Of a DNA stretch of 64,000 nt, positions 56,330 to 64,000 are shown one piece after another; the stretch's first letter is position 1, and every line of letters begins with the position of its first letter. The translations under genes and the position numbers were made by a program. Location: NCBI GenBank assembly GCA_022563195.1, contig JADFNV010000016.1:1-64000 (forward strand), in the 5' to 3' direction. Source of the stretch: Pseudomonadota bacterium. GTDB lineage: Bacteria > Pseudomonadota > Gammaproteobacteria > Steroidobacterales > Woeseiaceae. Below the pieces are notes generated by a model. That model was given only the letters and a program-made list of their open reading frames with translations. It was not told where the DNA came from and made no database searches.

Positions 56330-57394
56330 ATGACCGTCATCGAGCATGAGCGACTAAGCAGTGCCGAGCCGCGTGCCGAGGATCGGGCGTTTGATCGAGC
56401 CATTCGGCCGAAGACCTTGTCTGAATTTATCGGGCAAGCTGGCGTAAAGGAGCAGATGGCGATATTTATCGAGGCAGCGCGCAGACGCAGTGAAGCGCTG
56501 GATCACGTCCTCATTTTTGGCCCGCCGGGACTTGGAAAAACGACGCTTGCACATATCATCGCGAATGAGATGGGCGTCAATCTGCGCCAGACTTCGGGAC
56601 CGGTGCTCGAGCGGCCCGGTGATCTGGCAGCAATTCTGACGAATCTGGAAGCGAATGACGTGCTATTCGTCGATGAGATTCACCGCTTGAGTGCTATTGT
56701 TGAAGAAGTCCTGTATCCGGCACTGGAGGACTTTCAGCTCGATATCATGATCGGCGAAGGGCCGGCTGCACGATCGATCAAGCTGGATTTGCCACCATTC
56801 ACGCTTGTTGGTGCGACGACGCGCGCAGGATTGCTGACGTCGCCGTTACGGGATCGTTTTGGCATCGTACAGCGATTGGACTTCTACACAAACGAAGATC
56901 TGGAGTCCATCGTGCGGCGGACTGCAGGCATTCTCGACCTGCCGATAGACGACGACGGAACGACCGAGATAGCGAAGCGGGCGCGCGGCACGCCGCGCAT
57001 TGCGAACCGCTTGTTGCGCCGGGTTCGTGACTTCGCCGAGGTGCGCGCCGATGGCGTTATAACGGGTAAAGTGGCGATTAGCGCAATGGACATGTTGCAG
57101 GTCGATCCAAACGGTTTCGATGCGATGGATCGACGCCTGTTGCAAACCATTATCGAGAAATTCGACGGTGGTCCGGTCGGTATCGACAGCCTCGCTGCTG
57201 CGATCGGTGAGGAGCGCGGCACTATTGAGGACGTGATCGAGCCTTACCTGATCCAACAAGGATTCATGATGCGCACCGCGCGTGGCAGGGTAGCCACCAG
57301 GAATGCTTACTTGCACCTTGGCCTGACGCCACCGGCCACAGAATTGTCGGCTGAATTGCCGTTGTTTGATGATAATCATCGCGGCGATTCATGA
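56330..57394 (+). CDS. ruvB: Holliday junction DNA helicase motor RuvB
   Basis: A 354-residue AAA+ motor that drives branch migration. Walker [14 protein letters not shown], Walker [12 protein letters not shown], sensor [19 protein letters not shown] and the C-terminal winged helix ([16 protein letters not shown]) are all present. Length is as usual. It is followed after 38 bases by tolQ in the same direction, a common arrangement. Confidence 0.97.
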   Translation: MTVIEHERLSSAEPRAEDRAFDRAIRPKTLSEFIGQAGVKEQMAIFIEAARRRSEALDHVLIFGPPGLGKTTLAHIIANEMGVNLRQTSGPVLERPGDLAAILTNLEANDVLFVDEIHRLSAIVEEVLYPALEDFQLDIMIGEGPAARSIKLDLPPFTLVGATTRAGLLTSPLRDRFGIVQRLDFYTNEDLESIVRRTAGILDLPIDDDGTTEIAKRARGTPRIANRLLRRVRDFAEVRADGVITGKVAISAMDMLQVDPNGFDAMDRRLLQTIIEKFDGGPVGIDSLAAAIGEERGTIEDVIEPYLIQQGFMMRTARGRVATRNAYLHLGLTPPATELSAELPLFDDNHRGDS

Positions 57395-57432
57395 ATAATT
57401 CAGGCTAGCCAGCAAATGGAGGAAAGAAAATC

Positions 57433-58119
57433 ATGACACCTGACATGTCCGTCGTCGCCCTAATGCTGCATGCCAGCCTGCCGGTACAACTCGTAATCAT
57501 CCTGTTGATCGGCGCGTCTGTCATGTCGTGGAGCATTATTTTCACCAAACGTCGCCTGATTCGGCGCACCAAGGATGCATCGGACGAATTTGAGGCGAGT
57601 TTCTGGTCTGGCGGAGACCTGAATTCATTGTATCGCAGTGCGACGAGCAAACGTGGCGGCACCATCGGCATGGCCAGCATGTTTGAGGCGGGTTTTCGTG
57701 AATTTAATCGTGCAATGAAGGAGGGCGATACGAACCCGGACAAGTTGATCGACGAGTGCCGGCGGGCAATGCGCGTGGCGCAGATGCGCGAGGTCGACCG
57801 TCTGGAGCAAAACCTGGCAACGCTTGCGACGATTGGCTCAACCAGTCCGTATGTTGGTTTATTCGGCACCGTCTGGGGCATCATGAATGCGTTCATGGGA
57901 CTCGGCAATGTGCAAACAGCAACACTCGCCACCGTTGCACCTCCGATTGCCGAGGCACTGATTGCGACTGCGATGGGCCTGTTCGCCGCGATACCGGCCG
58001 TCATCGCCTACAACCGCTACGCTGACAAGGTCGTGCGCCTCGAATATCGCTACGACGGCTTTAGCGAGGAATTCTCGAGCATCCTGCAGCGGCACGCGAA
58101 GAATCCGGCGGGAGGCTGA
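57433..58119 (+). CDS. tolQ: TolQ inner-membrane motor subunit
   Basis: A 228-residue ExbB/TolQ protein, preceded by GGAGGAAAG. Three membrane segments: LPVQLVIILLIGASVMSWSIIF, STSPYVGLFGTVWGIMNAFMGLG with the proton-path polar residues, and PPIAEALIATAMGLFAAIPAVIAYNRY. With TolR it uses the proton gradient to power TolA and pull the outer membrane in at division. tolR follows after one base. Confidence 0.96.
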   Translation: MTPDMSVVALMLHASLPVQLVIILLIGASVMSWSIIFTKRRLIRRTKDASDEFEASFWSGGDLNSLYRSATSKRGGTIGMASMFEAGFREFNRAMKEGDTNPDKLIDECRRAMRVAQMREVDRLEQNLATLATIGSTSPYVGLFGTVWGIMNAFMGLGNVQTATLATVAPPIAEALIATAMGLFAAIPAVIAYNRYADKVVRLEYRYDGFSEEFSSILQRHAKNPAGG

Positions 58120-58120
58120 C

Positions 58121-58564
58121 ATGCCGACACCACTTCAAAAGCGCAAACTCATGAGCGAGATCAACGTCGTGCCCTACATCGACGTGATGCTCGTGTTGCT
58201 CGTCATTTTCATGGTCACAGCCCCGATGCTGACCCAGGGCATCAGCGTGGAACTGCCAAAGGCGGGCGCTGAGCCTATTGCGAACGTGCCCGACCACCCG
58301 CCACTCATACTCAGCGTCGACGCTGAGGGCAATCTATACGTCAATGTCGGTGATGACGAGGATCAACCTGCGTCGGCCAAAGACGTGGTAGCGAGAGTCG
58401 GCGCCGTACTTCGTAACCGGCCCGATACACCGATACTCGTGAAAGCGGATCGCTCGGTCCCGTACGGCAACGTTGTCGGCGCGATGGTGTTATTGCAACA
58501 AGGTGGCGCTACAGAGGTCGGATTCATAACAGATCCTTTAGACACCTATCCAGTACCCGAATAA
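58121..58564 (+). CDS. tolR: TolR inner-membrane motor subunit
   Basis: A 147-residue protein started at ATG 58121, right after tolQ. The track frame begins earlier inside tolQ. A single membrane segment, INVVPYIDVMLVLLVIFMVTAPM, holds the conserved Asp that carries protons, and the periplasmic part ends in RVGAVLRNRPDTPILVKADRSVPYG, a peptidoglycan-binding fold. It works with TolQ. Confidence 0.96.
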   Translation: MPTPLQKRKLMSEINVVPYIDVMLVLLVIFMVTAPMLTQGISVELPKAGAEPIANVPDHPPLILSVDAEGNLYVNVGDDEDQPASAKDVVARVGAVLRNRPDTPILVKADRSVPYGNVVGAMVLLQQGGATEVGFITDPLDTYPVPE

Positions 58565-58566
58565 AA

Positions 58567-59364
58567 TTGCGCCAAGTACTTCAACATAATGAATACGCAG
58601 GTCCCGTGTCACTCGCGGTATTACTGCACATCGTGTTGTTCGGATCGCTTGTTGTCGTGCTCGATGTCCGCGAGCCAACCAGGCTGGCCATGCCGCTGGC
58701 CATCAAAGGCACGCTTGTCACCGATAATGCCGTCGTCATTCCACCGAGAGTCAAAGAGGTGCCAATCGAGCCGGTTATAAGTGAGCAACAGCGAATTGAA
58801 GCCGAGGAACTGAAACGACAGCAGGATGTGAAACTTGAGCGGCAACGCCTCAGCCGTATTGCGGAACAAGAAGCTGAGCGCAAACGTCGCGCCGAGGCAG
58901 CAGAACGCAAGCGGCAAGCCGATGAGGAAGCGCTAAAGGAGCGTCGCCGGCTGGATGCTGAGCGTAAACGCGAAGAGGAGATCGAGCGGCAACGGTTGGA
59001 GAATGTGCGCCTTCGACGCGAAGCGGAGTCCACGGCGAGACAGATCGAAATCGATGCGGAGTCCAATCGTTTCGCCGCAGTGGACGCCGGAGAGTTGGCG
59101 GCTTATCAATTTGCAATTCAGCAAAGTGTACGGCGTAACTGGGCCGAGCCAGCGAGCTCGGGGCCCGGGCTGAAGTGTGAGGTGCGCGTGCAGCAATTAC
59201 CTGGCGGTGCCGTCGTCAGCGTATCGATTCTGACATGCAATGGTGATGCGGCTGTGCGGCGTTCTATCGAAGCTGCAATCTTCAAAGCATCGCCGTTGCC
59301 GATACCCTCCAATCCAAATCTTTTCGATCGCAACTTGCGGTTTACTTTCAGACCTGAACAATAG
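58567..59364 (+). CDS. tolA: TolA
   Basis: A 265-residue protein probably starting at TTG 58567. It has one membrane segment (SLAVLLHIVLFGSLVVVLD) and a long charged helix (about 75-165: EQQRIEAEELKRQQDVKLERQRLSRIAEQEAERKRRAEAAERKRQADEE). The C-terminal globular domain (QFAIQQSVRRNWAEPASSGPGLKCEVRVQQLPGG) reaches Pal and TolB. The long helix spans the periplasm. The gene follows tolR by 2 bases. Confidence 0.93.
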   Translation: MRQVLQHNEYAGPVSLAVLLHIVLFGSLVVVLDVREPTRLAMPLAIKGTLVTDNAVVIPPRVKEVPIEPVISEQQRIEAEELKRQQDVKLERQRLSRIAEQEAERKRRAEAAERKRQADEEALKERRRLDAERKREEEIERQRLENVRLRREAESTARQIEIDAESNRFAAVDAGELAAYQFAIQQSVRRNWAEPASSGPGLKCEVRVQQLPGGAVVSVSILTCNGDAAVRRSIEAAIFKASPLPIPSNPNLFDRNLRFTFRPEQ

Positions 59365-59394
59365 GCCCTGGTATTTCCATCGAACGAGGTAACT

Positions 59395-60696
59395 GTGCAC
59401 AGATTCGCCATTTTGACACTTCTACTCGCGTCGTTTCTGCTCGGTACTGCACGAGCAGAACTCGATATTGAAATTACGCAAGGCGCCGGACACAGGACGC
59501 CGGTCGCAATTGTACCGTTTGGCTGGGTGGGCAACACGTCAGACGTGCCGCTCGACATTGCCGAGGTGATCAGCAACGACTTGACGCGCAGTGGCCGATT
59601 CGCACCGATTGCCGAGCGCGACATGCTGCAAAAACCGACCGAAGGCGTGCAAGTCGACTTTGACGACTGGTCTATCCTTGGCGTAGAGGCAGTCATTATC
59701 GGTCGAGTGACACAGACCGGGGCCAATGCCTACAAGGTACAATTCCAGTTGTTCGACGTGTTTGGACGAGATCAGCTCGTTGGCTATAGCATGCCGGCCA
59801 GTCGGGGAACCATGCGCCGTGTCGCGCACCGAGCGGCCGACATGATTTACGAGAAGCTGACCGGTATCAAAGGCGTATTTGACACCAAAGTGGCCTATGT
59901 GACGGCGCAATCGCGTGGTGGCAAGCAATATTATTCGCTCATCGTGTCAGATCAGGATGGGGAGAATGAACACACGATCATGGAGAGCACGGACCCGATC
60001 ATGTCCCCGGCCTGGTCACCGGACAGCCGTCGGCTGGCCTATGTGTCATTCGAAGGCAACAAGTCGTCGGTTTTTGTGCAGACGCTCAGAACCGGAAACC
60101 GCAGCCGGGTGTCGAGCAAGGCCGGCATTAATGGGGCTCCGGCATTTTCGCCGGATGGTCGCAAACTGGTCGTGACCCTGGGCGGAATTGACGGCAATCT
60201 CGATATCTATGTGCTTGATATCAATTCCCGACAATCCAGGCGCCTGACGACACATCGGGCGATCGACACCGAAGGTAGTTGGTCGCCGGACGGGCGATAT
60301 ATCTACTTTACGTCGGATCGCAGTGGCGGCCCGCAAATATACCGGGTGGCCACAAAGGGTGGCACCGTAGAGCGCATTACCTATGAAGGGAGTTATAATG
60401 CGCGACCGCGCTTGTCACCGGACGGATCCAAACTTGCGATGGTGCACAACGATCATGGCAACTATCGCATCGCGGTGATGGACCTGGAACGCGATGATCT
60501 GTTGATACTGTCCACAGGTCGTCAGGACGAGTCACCGAGTTTTGCGCCGAACAGCGATACGCTGATCTACGCGACGCGCCAGGGCCGTGACGGGGTGCTT
60601 GAGACCGTCTCGGCTGATGGCTTGGTTCGGCAACGGTTGGCCTCGGGCCAGGGCGATGTTCGGGAGCCGGTATGGTCACCGTATCAACGATTTTAA
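59395..60696 (+). CDS. tolB: TolB periplasmic protein
   Basis: A 433-residue periplasmic protein, GTG start, with a signal peptide (FAILTLLLASFLLGTARAE). The N-terminal domain (LDIEITQGAGHRTPVAIVPFGW) contacts TolA. The rest is a six-bladed propeller with repeated SPDGR and AWSPDSRRLAYVSFEG, SPDGRKLVVTL, SWSPDGRYIYFTSDRSGGPQIY blocks. It binds Pal. The next gene, pal, comes after an AT-rich gap of 87 bases. Confidence 0.96.
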   Translation: MHRFAILTLLLASFLLGTARAELDIEITQGAGHRTPVAIVPFGWVGNTSDVPLDIAEVISNDLTRSGRFAPIAERDMLQKPTEGVQVDFDDWSILGVEAVIIGRVTQTGANAYKVQFQLFDVFGRDQLVGYSMPASRGTMRRVAHRAADMIYEKLTGIKGVFDTKVAYVTAQSRGGKQYYSLIVSDQDGENEHTIMESTDPIMSPAWSPDSRRLAYVSFEGNKSSVFVQTLRTGNRSRVSSKAGINGAPAFSPDGRKLVVTLGGIDGNLDIYVLDINSRQSRRLTTHRAIDTEGSWSPDGRYIYFTSDRSGGPQIYRVATKGGTVERITYEGSYNARPRLSPDGSKLAMVHNDHGNYRIAVMDLERDDLLILSTGRQDESPSFAPNSDTLIYATRQGRDGVLETVSADGLVRQRLASGQGDVREPVWSPYQRF

Positions 60697-60783
60697 GGTA
60701 ATAATATAGATTAAGTAGTTTCTTCAATATATTGTTTTTTATAAAATAAAACCTAAATTAACACATCTTTCAAGGACATTGAT

Positions 60784-61299
60784 ATGCCTCACTACAAATT
60801 AATTGTCGTCAGCCTGTTGGCGTTTTTCCTGGCCGCCTGTGCGTCCCCAACAATACCTGATCCCGACCCGACCTATGACACGCCAACGGATAGTGCGGAT
60901 ACTGATGGCTATGGCAGCGATGGTCTTGACGAGGGCGAATACATCGATTACGACCCGTCGATGGGTGAGCTCACCAACATCATTTACTTCGAATTCGACT
61001 CGTCCGAGCTGCGTCCCGAGGATACGGATGTCGTCGCGCGACACGCTGTTCAGCTTGCAGACAATTCAAATTTACGCGTGCGTCTGGAGGGACATGCCGA
61101 TGAGCGCGGCTCACGCGAATACAATATCGGCCTTGGCGAGCGTCGTTCACAGACCGTACGCCGTTTGCTGCTGATTCAAGGTGCGTCAATCTCCCAGATT
61201 TCGACGGTCAGTTTCGGTGAAGAGCGCCCGGCTGCGATGGGCAGTAGTGAAGCGGATTACGCTCAGAATCGACGCGTTGAGATCTTGTACACGAACTGA
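60784..61299 (+). CDS. pal: Pal, peptidoglycan-associated lipoprotein
   Basis: A 171-residue lipoprotein with AAGGA before the ATG. Lipobox LLAFFLAAC at 12-20, then an acidic, Asp/Tyr-rich linker, and the OmpA-like domain (IIYFEFDSSELRPED, RVRLEGHADERGSREYNIGLGERRSQTVRRLL) that binds meso-diaminopimelate of peptidoglycan. It ties the outer membrane to the wall and is pulled on by Tol. Confidence 0.96.
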   Translation: MPHYKLIVVSLLAFFLAACASPTIPDPDPTYDTPTDSADTDGYGSDGLDEGEYIDYDPSMGELTNIIYFEFDSSELRPEDTDVVARHAVQLADNSNLRVRLEGHADERGSREYNIGLGERRSQTVRRLLLIQGASISQISTVSFGEERPAAMGSSEADYAQNRRVEILYTN

Positions 61300-61322
61300 C
61301 CGCCAGCACGGTGTCAGAACGA

Positions 61323-62096
61323 ATGGCCAAAAAGTCGCTATTGGCAGGGCTTGCGTTGTTTGCATTGAGTGGCTGCGAGTTGATGCTCACTGCCGCCGAA
61401 GATCCTGTATTGATCAAACTGAACGAACTCGAGCGTCGATTGCAGAGTATCGAACGTATTGTCGAGAACCAAAGTCTGGTGCAGATGACACAACAGGTCG
61501 AATCCCTGGAGCGGCGCACTGACCAGTTGCGAGGTCGTGCCGAAACCCTTGAGCACGATGCTGCAGACACGGCAGGAAGACAGCGGCAGCTTTATTCCGA
61601 CCTCGATGCGCGTATCGCAAGTCTGGAGAGCAGCGTCCGGGTTGGCGCTGCGACGGGCGCTCTCGACGCCGGATCACCACTGTCGGTGGGTCAGTCGCAA
61701 CTGGCCAGTGGTTCGGACCGTTACAACTACCAGGTAGCGTTCGAGTTGCTCAAGGAGGAACGCTATGACCGGTCTGCGGCAGCGTTTCGCCAGTTCCTGG
61801 CGGCTTTTCCTGACAGCGATCTTGCGGGCAACGCGCAATACTGGCTGGCCGAGTCGTATTACGCGGCGGACGAATTCGGGCGAGCGCTGCAGGATTTCGA
61901 GCTTGTCGTCAGTGACTATCCACGGTCCCGAAAGGTGCCCGATGCGTTACTCAAGATGGGCTACTGTAATTACAGCCTCAAACGATGGAATGCAGCGCGC
62001 GTGACGTTGAGCCAGGTACAGGCGGAATATCCCGAAACGACGGCCGCAAGACTCGCTGGACAGTATCTGGAGCGCATGGATTCCGAGGGCGTCTGA
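61323..62096 (+). CDS. cpoB: CpoB / YbgF cell-division coordinator
   Basis: About 257 residues from ATG 61323 (a GTG four codons earlier is possible). It opens with a signal ending ALSGCELM, a possible lipobox. A coiled-coil region (KLNELERRLQSIERIVENQS ... LEHDAADTAGRQRQLYSDLDARI) forms the trimerisation part. Three TPRs follow (YNYQVAFELLKEERYDRSAAAFRQFLAAFPDSDLA). It couples Tol action with PBP1b in E. coli. The queE-queC pair that usually follows in gammaproteobacteria is missing here. Confidence 0.93.
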   Translation: MAKKSLLAGLALFALSGCELMLTAAEDPVLIKLNELERRLQSIERIVENQSLVQMTQQVESLERRTDQLRGRAETLEHDAADTAGRQRQLYSDLDARIASLESSVRVGAATGALDAGSPLSVGQSQLASGSDRYNYQVAFELLKEERYDRSAAAFRQFLAAFPDSDLAGNAQYWLAESYYAADEFGRALQDFELVVSDYPRSRKVPDALLKMGYCNYSLKRWNAARVTLSQVQAEYPETTAARLAGQYLERMDSEGV

Positions 62097-62108
62097 CCGA
62101 TTATCCAC

Positions 62109-62136
62109 TTGTCATTTAGCGGCGGTTCGGTATTAT
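62109..62136 (+). promoter_or_regulatory. sigma-70-type promoter of tRNA-Lys
   Basis: TTGTCA (62109-62114), 16 bases, TATTAT (62131-62136). Transcription would start near 62143, about 37 bases before the tRNA. GC-rich text with a GCGGC...GCCGC hairpin lies around the start point. Confidence 0.55.
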
Positions 62137-62179
62137 GCCGCCGGCATTTACGTGGCGAACCGCCACATATTGATTCCGC

Positions 62180-62254
62180 GGGGCGTTAGCTCAGAGGTAG
62201 AGCATTCGGCTTTTAACCGACTGGTCGTAGGTTCGATCCCTACACGCCCCACCA
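62180..62254 (+). tRNA. tRNA-Lys(TTT)
   Basis: Complete cloverleaf: GGGGCGT acceptor, GCTC-AGAGGTA-GAGC D-arm, anticodon arm TTCGG-CTTTTAA-CCGAC with anticodon TTT (a T-C mismatch in the outermost pair of that stem), variable TGGTC, T-arm GTAGG-TTCGATC-CCTAC, then ACGCCCC and encoded ACCA. The tRNA often follows cpoB in gammaproteobacteria. It could serve as an attachment site for the accessory genes downstream. Confidence 0.96.
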
Positions 62255-62385
62255 TTTAGTTTTCAACAACTTACGATAAAATCAACCGGTCAGACTTGGG
62301 CGCTAAAGTCTCATCTGAGTCTCATTCTTGTGCTGCTGGGGTCTGGCTAGGTGTTTTTCCTCAATTATTGAGTGTATAAAGAGAC

Positions 62386-62419
62386 GAGCCCCAGAGGTGT
62401 TTACGCACCCCTGAGGCTC
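62386..62419. terminator. hairpin downstream of tRNA-Lys
   Basis: GAGCCCCAGAGGTG (62386-62399) pairs with CACCCCTGAGGCTC (62406-62419) in 12 of 14 positions around a six-base loop. It is stable enough to end the tRNA transcript, though no T-run follows. It may instead be an inverted repeat at the edge of the accessory region. Confidence 0.45.
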
Positions 62420-62544
62420 TAACCATAACCAGCATGAAAGGTGTGCTAGCGATGGCTGACAATATGCTATCAGAAGGCGCGATTGTCTTAACGGGCAAGC
62501 GCGCTTTTTTGTGCCTGCTGGTTTCATCAACCAGGGGAATAATC

Positions 62545-62868
62545 ATGGCCAAAGAAATAATGGAAATTACAAACCGTATCGTCAGCGTAACCAGAAGGGG
62601 TTTTCTCGGTAAGGCTGGCAAGGTTCTTGCGATTAGTGCGGCGACAGTCGTACCGCTTCAATTGGTGAAAGCAGAGCCCTCAAAAAGGGCAGAAATGGCG
62701 AGGGCTCTACATGAGGCCGTGAGTCAGTTCGACGACGACAACAGCCCGTCCCACGTCCAGGTCTGCAACGATGGTCAGTCTCTCAGTCTGGCAATGGACG
62801 TTGTACGTGAGAGTTCAGTAGAGGAGATTGAAGTACAGCTATTACCGTTGTTTGGGGGTGTGTCGTGA
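62545..62868 (+). CDS. small Tat-signal protein
   Basis: A 107-residue protein taken from ATG 62545, with AGGGG before it. The track start at 62434 has no such site. RIVSVTRRGFLGKAGKVLAISAATVVPLQLVKA is a twin-arginine signal with cleavage near VKA. The mature part, SKRAEMARALHEAVSQFDDDNSPSHVQVCNDGQSLSLAM, is short and acidic. I do not recognise a family. Its stop overlaps the start of the long next gene as GTGA, so the two are made together. Tat use suggests a folded or cofactor-bearing partner, though a domain this small rarely needs one. Confidence 0.55.
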   Translation: MAKEIMEITNRIVSVTRRGFLGKAGKVLAISAATVVPLQLVKAEPSKRAEMARALHEAVSQFDDDNSPSHVQVCNDGQSLSLAMDVVRESSVEEIEVQLLPLFGGVS

Positions 62869-64000
62869 GGGTCGCTCAAGGGGGTTCACGCGCATCATCG
62901 CCTGAATTCTGGATGGTCGTTGCGACAAGGAACGGGGCCCAGACGCCCTACAATTTCCCAACTCAAGATTCGGCACAGCAGTATATGCAGAGCCTGTCGG
63001 GTATTGATGGTGTCCAATTATTGAAGATGCAGGGCAGCGAGCCAGTTCCGTATCAGAGGGACAATCAGAAAGTCATTTCGGGACCACCCGCCAAGGGCAA
63101 AGACGTAAAGCCAAAACTCCTATCTGGCAATCTCCCAGATCGGAAGCCCGTAGTGCTTAATATCCCGGGCCTTGAATGGGCCGGTTACTGCGAGGCCCCA
63201 CACTGGCACAGTTACGAGTTTATCGGCCACTACGACGCGCTGATGGCCCTGAGTTGTGTTGAGCAGCACATGTTGGCTGTCGGGATCTCACGCAAGAAAC
63301 AAGGAGAAGGTTTTGAAACGCAGGCACTCGTGAATAATCGTTTTCGCCTGGAATTGCGACGTGATTTTGAACTTGACGAGGCGGCACTAAGACCGTCTCC
63401 GAAAAGCAAACCGCGTGAGCATGACCCCATCAGTTCCGGCCTCAGGGAAGCAACCCGATTGATTGCGAAGTATCCGACAGGGCTCAGAGCGGACCTGTCT
63501 GCTGGTCTGTGCGCATCAGGGGGTAACGGATGGCAATTACTTCAATCCTTCCCGTGGCTGGCTGTACGCATCTTTGCGTTCCATGACAAACCCGCCGTTA
63601 GCGCGATGAAGCTTGTCAGGCAAGGCGCAAAAACTCGTGAGATAGCAGAGGCGGTCAACGTGCCTATGTGCTTCAAGCGATTCAGTCCAAAATGCAGCGA
63701 GCGCCTACTCAAATGTCATGAGGTTTTGGCAAAGCGCCCGGATATTGTGAGCCATCACTACCCGTCTAAGATCGGCTATCAGGGTTCATGGCTGACAAAT
63801 TTTGACAAGGCACTCAGTAGTGGTAGTGAGGAATTCGCATTCTGGGTTGCCGTGCACTGGCAGGATTTGCTTGAAAAGGAGGATGACCTGCAGATTATTC
63901 GTTCGACGGTCTGTGACCTGAGAGATTGGGTACGGGCTTGTGTGGTTCAGAGTATTGGCTCGAACGTCGATAGTGTTTGTCAGATTATCAATGACCGTGA
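62865..64000 (+). CDS. long unidentified ORF, partial, runs off the window
   Basis: This frame is absent from the track because it has no stop before the end. GTG at 62865 (overlapping the previous stop) reads at least 378 codons without interruption: MRVAQGGSRASSPEFWMVVA at the start, then GLEWAGYCEAPHWHSYEFIGHYDALMALS, AVNVPMCFKRFSPKCSERLLKCHEVLAKRPD and ALSSGSEEFAFWVAVHWQDLLE. The helical, Cys/Trp-rich text reminds me of PcfJ-like proteins of mobile elements, but this is weak. Predicted to be cytosolic. Codon use looks like that of real genes. Confidence 0.7.
   Translation, partial: MRVAQGGSRASSPEFWMVVATRNGAQTPYNFPTQDSAQQYMQSLSGIDGVQLLKMQGSEPVPYQRDNQKVISGPPAKGKDVKPKLLSGNLPDRKPVVLNIPGLEWAGYCEAPHWHSYEFIGHYDALMALSCVEQHMLAVGISRKKQGEGFETQALVNNRFRLELRRDFELDEAALRPSPKSKPREHDPISSGLREATRLIAKYPTGLRADLSAGLCASGGNGWQLLQSFPWLAVRIFAFHDKPAVSAMKLVRQGAKTREIAEAVNVPMCFKRFSPKCSERLLKCHEVLAKRPDIVSHHYPSKIGYQGSWLTNFDKALSSGSEEFAFWVAVHWQDLLEKEDDLQIIRSTVCDLRDWVRACVVQSIGSNVDSVCQIINDR

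Overview
The window looks like a chromosomal segment of a free-living gammaproteobacterium with roughly 55-58% GC (my estimate). The evidence is the order relA / yebC-ruvC-ruvA-ruvB / tolQ-tolR-tolA-tolB-pal-cpoB, together with sucA-sucB-lpdA, an ArfB-type rescue factor and an RND efflux pair. I cannot place the genus. The metabolic genes (AlkB-type hydroxylase, formate-tetrahydrofolate ligase, M28 peptidase, amine-oxidase cluster) would suit a marine or soil heterotroph, but that is inference.

Layout. Positions 1-3700 look like the right end of an integrated element. It holds a secreted TPR protein flanked by degenerate hairpin repeats, an excisionase-like HTH gene overlapping a tyrosine integrase, and then the 5' half of a tRNA-Arg(CCT) gene broken in its anticodon loop. 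Positions 3750-20150 are mostly ordinary chromosome: a holin-4-like membrane protein, a dienelactone hydrolase, an M28 lipoprotein peptidase, an ExeA-like ATPase, an HlyD/RND pump, a second-type EF-G, a YugP-like zinc peptidase, an SLC13 transporter and a DUF4389 protein. A small ribbon-helix-helix / ParC-like gene pair with its own palindrome follows. Positions 20165-25005 hold a two-gene phosphorelay locus. Its upstream hybrid kinase is broken twice, by an IS1595-type element with long inverted ends and by a one-base frameshift. Removing the element on paper exactly restores the PAS reading frame.

Positions 25278-32300 carry a DUF3300 protein with a 30-bp coding tandem repeat, an alcohol dehydrogenase that has lost its structural zinc cysteines, a Tat-exported SDR, a relic of queC and a Fic AMPylase. 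Between fic and fhs (32325-32529) is an array of six copies of the dyad TCGACA-N13-TGTCGA in a strict 40/30-bp rhythm. Positions 32664-40817 contain fhs, a CadC-like regulator, arfB, and an MFS / PLP-decarboxylase / FAD-oxidase operon. Positions 40818-44855 contain an outer-membrane barrel, a 61-aa double-glycine-leader peptide whose Shine-Dalgarno forms the exact hexaloop of a hairpin (a CsrA/RsmA-like arrangement), a convergent CPBP protease, alkB and a DUF5658 protein. From 44969 to 62096 come housekeeping operons: sucAB-lpdA, an AGCS symporter, relA, yebC-ruvCAB and tol-pal-cpoB. After tRNA-Lys(TTT) at 62180-62254 an accessory stretch begins: a small Tat-signal protein translationally coupled to a long ORF (378+ codons) that runs off the window and is missing from the ORF track.

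Most notable for follow-up are the six-dyad operator array beside fic, the double-glycine peptide with its SD-in-hexaloop leader, the tRNA-Arg(CCT) attachment half-site, the IS with long inverted ends inside the hybrid kinase, and the coupled gene pair downstream of tRNA-Lys.
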